64,000 nt of DNA from Micropterix aruncella (lineage: Eukaryota > Arthropoda > Insecta > Lepidoptera > Micropterigidae), in the NCBI GenBank assembly GCA_944548615.1, contig OX155972.1, positions 6,974,698-7,038,697 on the forward strand. Reading direction: 5' to 3'. The notes beneath the pieces were generated by a model that was not told the origin of the DNA, searched no databases, and saw only the letters and a program-made list of their open reading frames with translations. The translations under genes were made by a program, and so were the position numbers. Of this stretch, positions 56,351 through 64,000 are shown piece after piece; the stretch's first letter is position 1, and each line of letters opens with the position of its first letter.

Positions 56351-57205
56351 TTAAAAAATAACATCATTTTTACAAAAAATAAAGATTGACAACCCTAGCG
56401 CTGCAATGGAGCGTAGGTATTTATTTCAACAAATGGGCTTAGTTTCCATACTGCTTTAGCTCATATATTTAATATGATAGAGTTTAGTAATGTTAGTAGT
56501 CTTTGTCATAAAATATATTTCCACTCGTTGGAGAATTCGACCATCTTGTTGTGTCTGACTTAAGGACGCATTACATTACATTACACACATTACAAATTGG
56601 CGTCAACCCAAAACGACCACCCATAACAGTATATTTCCTTTCGTACGGTCCAAACAGTATGACGATTACTCCAATTGTTAAATGGTAGGAGAATAAAAGA
56701 AAGTGCCACTTACTTTAACTTCCTCTTCATTTTATTTACTACTGTTAGTAAACGTCTTTATTAACTGAGTGGTTTAATTGTAAAAGAAAGACAAAGAAAA
56801 GAGGGTCATTACCAAGAGTAATTTTTATGTGTCCTCTTTGTGACGTCATCGACCCAGTGGTTTCAAAGCCCCAACGATAGTAAGCCCATTTCTTTGTGTA
56901 CTAAAATTATAATTAGTTTGTGTCAGTTTATGTCTAGACAAGTGAATACCTTAGAGCGAAATATAAAATGAACGGTTGCTAATTTTCCAACATTAAACTA
57001 CCAATCGATTATAAAGCGGCTTTACCTAAGAACGGATGATATAGTTGGGGAACCAGAGACAAAAAAGCAAGAGTTTTAGAAAAGTTAATACTTTCAGATC
57101 AGGCAGTATTTTGGCCATAGTTAATATTTCTCCCATAAAAAACCTGTTCTGACGATGGGATCCATGAGGAATTCCTTCCTTCCTTCCGTAAGTTCCTTCA
57201 GAACG
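56351..57205. other. no recognised gene
   Basis: About 56865-56970 is a weak relative of the long inverted repeat at 60785. Otherwise nothing recognised. Confidence 0.3.
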
Positions 57206-57345
57206 TCTTAAATATTATCATATGAAGTTGAAATTTTACATGTCGGTTCAGTTCCGATGACAATGCATTTTTATGGTAAGCATGACCTGATTCTACACCC
57301 AGGTTTGGCTCCCGACGAAGGGACTCCTCAACGGTCGACAAATAG

Positions 57346-57990
57346 AGTTGTCAACTACAACGGGCGAAACCGTCATCTGAGGAGGTTTTAATGATTGGTC
57401 GTTCTATCTCCCGTGAAGTGAGCGCAGAAAACTTGAACAAAACAGTCCACCGTCAAGCTCCGCCACATGCCCGTAAAAGGCCAACGCCTTATCCGCGAGA
57501 TAACCAGGTGTGTTACCCAGCGGGCTTACACTCACGCCATTACTTCCAATTGCGGCCAGATTACTCCGGTCTCTCGACTGGTTACGAGTACGACGTCGCT
57601 TGCGCGGTCCTTTCCCTTACGAAGCGGTGAAACCGAATCTATCGCACACTACGGCGTCCTTTGCCTGGCTGTTCACCCAGGATCGGGTAGCCGATAATCG
57701 TTTCAAGAGCAGTCGCCGTAAGGTCCGCAACCACCCCCGCTCTATAGGAAACAGTACTGCTTCCAGACTCCCCCGACTGTTAGTCAGAGTGCACAATCGA
57801 TTGGCTTACACCGCACGGTGCGCAGACCGTCCAGGAGCGCCAGAAGGTTGATTCCCAGGGGAAACTAACCATAAGGCCAGAGTCCTACCCAGGCTCGCAC
57901 TTCATGCGTGGAGGCCGTCGGATAGGTGTTTACCCGTGAGTGACAGAATGGGTCTTCGTGGCCAACTCAGCAAGGGCCCATTAACTCCCA
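57346..57990 (+). repeat. repeat G, copy 6 (full length)
   Basis: GAGTTGTCAACTACAACGGG to GGGCCCATTAACTCCCA; flanked on both sides by satellite sequence. Confidence 0.75.
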
Positions 57991-58099
57991 TGGCTGCTGC
58001 ACCCAGGGTTGGCTCCCGACGAGGGGACTTCTCAACGGTCAATAGTAAATAAAATACGGAGCTGCAATGTAATTCACCGACCGAAGACCGGTCAGGTGG

Positions 58100-58209
58100 G
58101 TTGAGGTGTAGACCGGTCAGGTGGGGATAGGTGTTGACCCGTGAGTGTCACCAACCCTGAACAGAATGGGTCTTCGTAGCCAACTCAGGAAGGGCCCATT
58201 AACTCCCAT
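58100..58209 (+). repeat. repeat G, copy 7 (right end only)
   Basis: GTGTTGACCCGTGAGTGTC to GGGCCCATTAACTCCCA, again directly joined to the satellite (GGTTGCTGCACTCAGGG), like copy 6. Confidence 0.7.
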
Positions 58210-58475
58210 ATGGTTGCTGCACTCAGGGTTGGCTCTGATAAGGGGACTCCTCAACAGCCAACAGCACAGACACGAAATGTTGTATATGCATTCGAATACG
58301 ACAGCCCGTTCTAAGTTTCACTAAGACAGAACTGCGGCACTCACGGTTGGTTTCCAACGAGGGGACTCCTCAACGGTCAACAGCACAGAAACGTTATGTT
58401 GTATAGGTATTCAATTATAATATCCTATTCTAAGTTCCACTATGACATGGCTGCTGCACCCAGGTTTGTCTCGCG

Positions 58476-58995
58476 ACAGAGCATTCCGATTTTGTGCTAG
58501 GAATGGTAGGATACAACAGTCTTGAAACGCGTCGATATATTTCCCTAATTATATTTGCATATAAATTAATTCAAGGAACTATTTATTTGCCAGAGATACT
58601 ATTTGAGTTTGAATTGTACGTACCGGTAAATTACACAGGGAGGAGATCGCATCTATTGTTTAATGTGCCGTACCATCGTACAAATATTTTTGTAGACAGG
58701 CCAGTGGGAAGAGTTATAGCTCTTCTTAATTCCTTACCCACAGAAATAGACATCTTTTGTATATCCCTTTGGCATCTAAAAAGGCGAGTCCCTGCTATCT
58801 CATGTTTATCATAATCTGTCTTTTATTTAATTTTATATTGTTATGTTTTTTTTTTCTTGTTCAATGTTAGTATGTATTAATTTAGTTATGTAATTCATTT
58901 ATATTTAGACTTACACTCTAGCTTTAATATTCAAGGGCGAATTGGATTCGTCTGTAATGCTCTTGAATAATATTTGAAACTAAAAAATAAATAAA
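58476..58995 (+). pseudogene. LINE C-terminus, 3'UTR and tail
   Basis: Plus strand, 58494-58814: SLETRRYISLIIFAYKLIQG, PEILFEFELYVPVNYTGRRS, HLLFNVPYHRTNIFVDRP, ALLNSLPTEIDIFCISLWHL. Post-RT end of a jockey/CR1-like ORF2. The 3'UTR ends AAAAAATAAATAAA near 58995. 5'-truncated. Confidence 0.75.
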
Positions 58996-59036
58996 TTTTG
59001 ATAAAAGTTTGTTTTTAAAAATGTGTTTTTACTATT

Positions 59037-59130
59037 AACTAATACATTCCGCTCTACCGCACTGCTGTCTCGTTCACATGAACTATTTTTCGATATTAGT
59101 TCACGATGTAACGCAATCGATCCCAGTAAG
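59037..59130 (-). repeat. solitary long-inverted-repeat end
   Basis: Minus strand matches 60785-60875 (ACTGGGATCGATTGCGTTAC; GTGAACTAATATCGAAAAAT; GTAGAGCGGAAT). It lies in the 3' flank or UTR of the Dpr-like gene. Confidence 0.55.
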
Positions 59131-59505
59131 TACGATAACTTCAATTAAAATGAAAAAAATACAAAGATTATGGATAAAATTTATTTAATTATTTATATTT
59201 TTCCACAAAAATCTTCTATTTCCTAAAATACGGAAAATTGGTGTAAAGATATTGACACAATTATTTACATAATATGCTAATCACAAATTTCATTAAGTAC
59301 TCGAGTTTTATACAATTAAATATTTAAATCATAATTGTTTATACTATTTATTACAAAATATTGTTTACTTTGAGACTCGTTATGTAGACACATCTATTTA
59401 TATTATTAATATTCACATTTTAAATATATTTGATTGATTTTATGAGTCTTTTTAAATACTACTGATTGATTTGACATCTCAAAGACTAAGCTTTGTTGCC
59501 ATATA

Positions 59506-59597
59506 TCAGCTGACGGCTAGCAGTGTTGCCAACTGTAGGACGCCGACTACGTTCTGGGCAGCAGTATTCCCTCTCTGCATGGCCAGAGGATTTTCAC
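59506..59597 (-). CDS. Dpr-like immunoglobulin-superfamily gene, last coding exon
   Basis: Minus-strand terminal exon. The acceptor is a T-rich tract ending CAC-AG just before 59597. The first two bases complete a Gly codon begun in the previous exon (phase 1), then 29 residues and a TGA (59506-59508). It reads ENPLAMQRG, matching the conserved post-Ig tail of Dpr proteins (HVLNGE.PAAMQ), followed by a hydrophobic end (NVVGVLQLATLLAVS) as expected for a GPI-anchor signal or membrane tail. Dpr proteins are cell-surface partners of DIP receptors in insect neurons. AATAAA candidates in the 3'UTR lie near 59345. Which Dpr paralogue it is cannot be told from this fragment. Confidence 0.82.
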
Positions 59598-59699
59598 CTG
59601 TGAATAAATATAAAAAATCTGTTTAATTGAGATATATACATTGAGAAATGTATGTGTGTGTGTGTTTGTGTCTGTGTGTGTGCAATGAGAAAAATATAA

Positions 59700-60060
59700 C
59701 GCTGTAATACACGGAAATACGCATGTTTCAAAAGGGATTACGTATACCTATATAACATGTAATGTCGACCGTACGTATGTTTCAACATGACTCGTAACGA
59801 TGTAGTTACTATTTCACGGGCATAGTAACTACACCGCACATTAATTACGGCGTACAACGAGATCTTGCTTTTATCGTGACAACATGGTGTTACATACGTA
59901 AGGTTATAGCCAGTTACAAGAATCATGTTGAAGCTACATTATACCGTTATTTTCGTATAACCCGTACGGAGAATGGTGAAACATATAATCGAGTAATGAG
60001 TTTCAACATTCGTTGCAATTCAACAAACTTACGATTATTCTGTATAAAGCCGGAATAACA
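59700..60060. mobile_element. palindromic (foldback-type) element, copy 2
   Basis: Same plan as 25085-25410: CACGGAAATACGCATGTTTC at left, inverted TACCGTTATTTTCGTATAAC at right, and a central hairpin (GTAGTTACTAT, 9-nt loop, ATAGTAACTAC) whose sequence differs from that of copy 1. Lies in the Dpr-like intron. Confidence 0.5.
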
Positions 60061-60119
60061 AAACGACGTTGAAAAAGAAATCAAATATTTCTCTCAGTGT
60101 ACTAATGGAACATTACTTG

Positions 60120-60390
60120 GTGTTTCCAGGTGGCGTTCATGGCGATCGGTTGAGCGATATAGAAGATAGAAGTTGATGTGCTGCAGTGCCATCTAGTGGT
60201 GAGTTACAGCAGAGTGAATAACGCGTAAATATTATTCGGACTCAAATAACTATGTAAATTAATTGTCATGGCGATCAGTTGGACGGTATAGAAATTAATG
60301 TGTTGCAGCGTCATCTAGTTGAGAGTTACAAAAAAGCGAGTACCATAAAAACCTTCTCAGTGAAAAAATACATATACAGCATGAGTTTCA
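60120..60390. repeat. partial copy of the Helitron-like tandem-unit element
   Basis: Two units with ATGGCGATCGGTTGAGCGAT (about 60140) and ATGGCGATCAGTTGGACGGT (about 60269), then CATAAAAACCTTCTC as in 22470. No clear ends. Intronic. Confidence 0.55.
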
Positions 60391-60519
60391 ATTAACCGGC
60401 AACCTTAAAGGGGGTAAATCAATACGAACAAGTAAGCAACTTTTGATAAACATTTGTGGAAAAAAAATATTTTTAAAGTTTGAAAACTTAAATTTTTTGA
60501 AAAAATAGTATAAAACACG

Positions 60520-60650
60520 CTCAGCATGATGCGTTATCTAGTGGTATGTAAAATGTCGCTAAAATTGTTTATTAGCGATATTTTTTTTCCTACCGCCAGA
60601 TGGCACAGCGCGCTCAAATCCTGGTCAAACTTTAATTTAACAGTCAAGTT
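60520..60650. repeat. dispersed repeat H, copy 3
   Basis: GATGCGTTATCTAGTGGTAT ... GCCAGATGGCACAGCGCGCT. Intronic; lacks the palindrome seen in copy 1. Confidence 0.55.
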
Positions 60651-60784
60651 TTTCAAAATATGAAGTAAAAAATTTAAAAAAAACCTTTTTTTTTAGTTTT
60701 AATTTTTTTTTTCATTAAAAGTTGCTTACGTGCTCGTATTGATTCGTACCCTTGATGGATGCCGCTTAATTAAAACTCATACTG

Positions 60785-61790
60785 GGCCCGATTGCGTTTC
60801 TTTGTGAACTAAAACTGAAATTAGTTGAAGCGAACGAGATAGAGCAATAGGTTAGAGCGGAATATGAAACGAAGGATCGTCGATAGAACTATGCAGGGAC
60901 TTCAGTACCTACATACAGTCAACAAAAGCATGACTAACCAATGAATTCTGTAGAAATTCATAAACGCAAATACAATCGATTCTGCACGTGCACTGCTATT
61001 AAATTCCATCGAATTTCGGTAATTAATGCAGTCACATGCGGTGAGTCATGCCAATTTCTCCAAATCAATCGGATTGACACGCTTATTTCATCACTCCTTT
61101 CAGGATTGCGTCATGTATCAGGGTATATAAACCAGTACATTTGACCAATCAATTATCATTTCTCGAGTGATCATCTCCTAGTGAGTGCTTCTGTAGCTAC
61201 GACTCTTCGTAAGCGGGTCAATGCATTAGCCAGTGCTACCACCTCATCCTTCCCTCCTTATCGAGTTGAGTAAGCTGAGGTATGTCACTCCTGCAGCCCC
61301 GAGCAAGTATCGAGGAGACACAGAATCTCTGATACAAAATGTAACCTTTCTTTCCTCGCCGCGCGCCGCGATAAATATTCGAGAACGTTATACTGGCAAT
61401 ATAGTACGTTACGGCATAACATTCAAATCACCGTAAATAAATTGTTAAATCGATATACCAATAATACATAAAACCTTCTGATAATATAAATTGCCTCTTA
61501 TTACGGAGTAAATGGACTTGTTGACACCCGACTCTCACAACGAATATCTTGGAGTCAGTGAGAGTCGGCCTTCCGTCACAACTACCTGTCGAACTTATAT
61601 GCGTCCAAATAAATTTGAACACATTTCGTGCGGTCTTAGATTTAGATGCTTTATCTTTGGTGGGTAGTTTTAATGCGAAAAAGTGACAGCCGTTCATTTC
61701 ACGTTCCGCTCTAGCGTATCGCCCTGTGTCGCTCACATGAACTAATTTTCGGTTTTACTTTACGAAGAAACGTAATCGAGCCCACTGTAT
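60785..61790. mobile_element. element with inverted ends of about 90 bp, in the Dpr-like intron
   Basis: CTGGGCCCGATTGCGTTTCT ... GTTAGAGCGGAA (60785-60873) is matched in inverse by 61695-61790 (complement GTGGGCTCGATTACGTTTCT ... GCTAGAGCGGAA). About 1.0 kb. Minus-strand frame 61428-61736 is mostly terminal-repeat sequence; no transposase recognised. Other ends of the family are at 59037 and, weakly, 56865. Confidence 0.6.
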
Positions 61791-62300
61791 GTGCTGACTT
61801 TCATAGTAATCGGTCGAATGGTGTCAAAGTCTATTAAACTCAGACAGACAGAGAGACAGATATACCAACATGCTTAAATAGGTACCTCTCTGGAATGCTT
61901 TACCCACTCGGACACGCTTTACCCACGCGGACAGATTAAATAGGTACCTCTCTGGAATGCTTTACCCACGCGTATAAGGATAGCACCTAGTTTGTTTTGC
62001 TTCAAACGCAGGCTCAAGGAATAGGTACTTGAACCCACGCTCATAAACTTTTCCTTATTTTTCCTTATTTTTCCCTATTTTTTCCTCCCTATTACGTCCC
62101 CTGCGTCAATATAGGTTTATTTTTGTTTTTTCTTAAATTTATTGTTTTGTTTTCCTGCTGAATTTAAATAATTAAAATTTAATTCATTAGTTTATTTTAA
62201 CCGCATAACATGTTATTCCACTAGGTTAAGGTTAGCTGTAAGATATTGCTTTTAGGCAATAAGCTCGGCTTTTTGTTAAAGCAATAAAGCGTTTAATTAT
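61791..62300. repeat. repeat debris with a LINE 3'UTR-like end
   Basis: 61799-61880 resembles the outer part of the 22.5-kb Helitron-like element (ATCGGTCGAATGGTGTCAAA, CAGACAGACAGAGAGACAGA). A 25-bp segment recurs at 61878 and 61940 (AAATAGGTACCTCTCTGGAA). 62225-62295 resembles the LINE 3'UTR at 44290 and ends AATAAAGCG. Confidence 0.45.
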
Positions 62301-63104
62301 TATTATTTATATTTTATTATTTATGCTGTAGGTTGTTTATTATGTATGCTGTAGGTTTTTGATAAAATAAAAATAAAATCGATCTTAATTGATCGGGTAG
62401 TTTCTGAGATATAGTGGGTACCGACAGACACAAACACGCACACACACTTAAAGAAACAAACTCGAATTCTAAATTTAGCTCGACAACAATATATGCCTTG
62501 TTTACGTACATACTTCGTGTAATATGATATATTTGTTGGGCAAAATAAAATCAGGAGATACCATAAAAATACGGCAATGGCGTCAAATTGCTTGTAAAAT
62601 AGTTGATAAAAACACCTTGGCAACTCTGAAAAGAAGGCGTTTCTTATATGGCTTGATCAATTGAATGCGAAATTGGATAAAGGAATTGGTTTTAATAAAA
62701 AAAAACGTGTTATTCCACAGCAATTCGAATGTGAAATAAATCAGTTGTGTCACCCCAAGACTTTCCTGGCAAGTAGCAATGGACTTATTTCATCTGAATA
62801 ATCATTTAATTACGAATAAAGTCGATAAGCAGATATTCCTTTTAATATGCGACGCAACGCAATGAAAATTCGATTTTCGAACTCGCGTCATCTCATTCCG
62901 TTTGAAAATCAAATCGCGAACGCGGGTGGCCGTGAACCTTCGAATCCGAATTTCGAACGAGCCACGCATCGCAAGCGTCGCCGCTAATTTTAATGTATGG
63001 CGGACTTTGAGTATTATTTGTATCGTATGTATATGAGATATTTCAGACTAAATTTCTCAATGTGATTTCGGCTGAGTAAGGCACCGGTGTACCGAAGGGT
63101 TTTT
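62301..63104. other. Dpr-like intron, mostly unassigned
   Basis: The GTTGTGTCACCCCAAGAC motif is at 62743. The GC-richer 62840-62990 has several TTCGA/TTCGAA motifs; no coding recognised. Confidence 0.4.
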
Positions 63105-63370
63105 CAAGTATCTAAGTCCAATATTTCTAGATTAAATTATGACTAATGCGCCCTCTGATAGACCGATTTTAACACAACCTTTTCAACTCTTGCCACGAAC
63201 AAACGATGCCTGCATTCCAAATTACAGCACAATCGGATGAAGCGTTGTGTGTGTGTATTCCTCCAGGATATCGTACGCTATCGTGGAGGAATAGACACAC
63301 ACACAGACACAAAGGCAGATTTCAGTCTGGAAATTGTCTTAATTAGTATCGGGGGGTGGGAGGGGGGGGG
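63105..63370 (-). repeat. (TG)n-headed dispersed repeat, copy 3
   Basis: Inverse of the copies at 6753 and 7310 (ACTAATGCGCCCTCTGATAG, CAACTCTTGCCACG, CACAATCGGATGAAGCG), then TG/CA tracts around a small inverted repeat (ATTCCTCCAGGATA, CGTGGAGGAAT) and a poly-G patch. Confidence 0.6.
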
Positions 63371-63592
63371 TCTCAAAATGTATATATTCGCCTTCACTTA
63401 AAAATAATAAGTTGGTTTACAATAGTTTTTCTTAGTCGTTTGGTAGTCAAGTAAATTCCAAATAATAGCAGAAATACAGTAAATTTTTAAAGTATGCGTA
63501 AACTGTGTTATCTACACTCCAACCCTAATAATTCACGGAATACAGGCTACAAATGCAAAAAATACTAAAGTATGCAATAAGTGGCTTGTTAC

Positions 63593-63729
63593 CTTTGAGG
63601 ACATGAAGAGATACAGTCACAGCGCTAATCTCTGGAAGAGAGCAGGTATAGTTCCCAGAATCTTTTGAATTGGCGTTCGCTATATACAACCTCGAAATAG
63701 CGCCGCTAGATGTCGCATCCGTCTTTACA
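63593..63729 (-). CDS. Dpr-like immunoglobulin-superfamily gene, penultimate coding exon
   Basis: Minus strand, 137 bp. Acceptor CTTTTCTCCAACAG ends at 63730; donor AAAG-GTAACA with GT at 63592-63591. It enters in phase 2 and leaves in phase 1, exactly matching the acceptor phase of the exon at 59597. The 45 whole codons read VKTDATSSGAISRLYIANAN, SKDSGNYTC, SLPEISAVTVSLHVLK. This is the second half of an Ig V/I-set domain, with the diagnostic L.I..A...DSG.Y.C motif and its second disulfide Cys, then the G-strand and the HVL-K-G linker of Dpr Ig2. The gene enters from the right edge; the signal peptide, Ig1 and first half of Ig2 lie beyond base 64000. Confidence is high for an Ig-superfamily exon, good for Dpr. 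Confidence 0.88.
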
Positions 63730-64000
63730 CTGTTGGAGAAAAGGAAACGAGTCAGGAAAGGTGCAGTAATTTATTTAGTCAATTAAATCACGACTTAAAA
63801 AGCTAACAACGCTCGTCAAACCGACGGGCATCAAATAAAAAATATCTCACTGCCCCTTTCTAATTGTAATACATACAAAAACACTCGCGGCTTCGCGCTA
63901 ACTTAGTAACTTAATTTGCCTTTAGCTTATGTGTAACTTGTACACCAATTTGATAATTGACCTTTATTTGTAGGTTTGGTATTTTAATTAAATGTATATA
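63730..64000 (-). other. upstream intron of the Dpr-like gene
   Basis: AT-rich, no further exon recognised before the window ends. Confidence 0.5.

Larger units (their letters stand above)
57206..58475 (-). repeat. satellite array, opposite orientation, with embedded repeat G copies
   Basis: Reverse units marked by GGTTGGCTCCCGACG at about 57305, 58006, 58226, 58345 and 58465, with the terminal segment (CATATGAAGTTGAAATTTTA) at 57219. Repeat G copies lie at 57346-57990 and 58100-58209. Confidence 0.8.

Noticed and set aside
57391..57851. Several overlapping open frames in repeat G as genes
   Set aside because: GC-rich sequence has few stops; the frames are not conserved between copies at 6.1, 20.2, 45.8 and 57.3 kb.

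Overview
This is a eukaryotic, AT-rich, transposon-dense window, most likely from an insect and probably a moth or butterfly (inferred from the mix of Helitrons, piggyBac-type TTAA elements, mariners and 5'-truncated non-LTR retrotransposons, and from a Dpr-family gene). There are no operons, rRNA or intact tRNA genes, or CRISPR arrays. The only host gene I can support is the 3' end of a Dpr-like (defective proboscis extension response) immunoglobulin-superfamily gene on the minus strand. Its last two coding exons lie at 63593-63729 and 59506-59597 and join in phase across an intron of about 4 kb; the rest of the gene lies beyond base 64000.

Almost everything else is mobile DNA, much of it nested. 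0-5 kb: a mariner pseudogene split by a TA-flanked element that itself carries a TTAA-flanked element; another TTAA element after the mariner stop; and a piggyBac-like transposase remnant with a 5'UTR intron (minus). 6-26 kb: copies of a GC-rich repeat of about 650 bp ('repeat G'), Helitron derivatives at 8.1, 10.1, 22.1 and 24.5 kb (one split by a probable solo LTR), non-LTR fragments, a long (TC)n tract and palindromic elements. 27.2-30.4 kb: a Helitron with an intact PIF1-like helicase frame but no Rep region, inserted in an old LINE. 30.9-36 kb: a short inverted-repeat element, a SWIM-type transposase fragment and several LINE 3' ends.

36.4-40.5 kb is the most informative part. An outer element with a perfect 8-bp target duplication contains a transposon of about 3 kb with 36-bp perfect terminal inverted repeats and a two-exon gene of the DUF7869 type (probable DDE/DDD transposase, possibly Sola-like). 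Two TTAA-flanked short elements have landed in it, one inside the coding sequence.

40.5-53.4 kb: second copies of repeats seen at 32.7-34.8 kb, a DUF4817-type transposase split by a LINE, a further repeat G copy split by a 776-bp insertion with a 12-bp target duplication, an inverted-repeat element with a MADF-like remnant, and a reverse-transcriptase fragment of about 400 codons. 54.7-58.5 kb: two arrays of a satellite unit of about 120 bp in opposite orientation. 58.5-64 kb: a LINE 3' end, then the Dpr-like terminal exons with several mobile elements in the intron.

All coordinates come from reading the sequence by eye. Boundaries given by target duplications or splice sites are exact unless noted; LINE 5' ends and diverged repeats are approximate.
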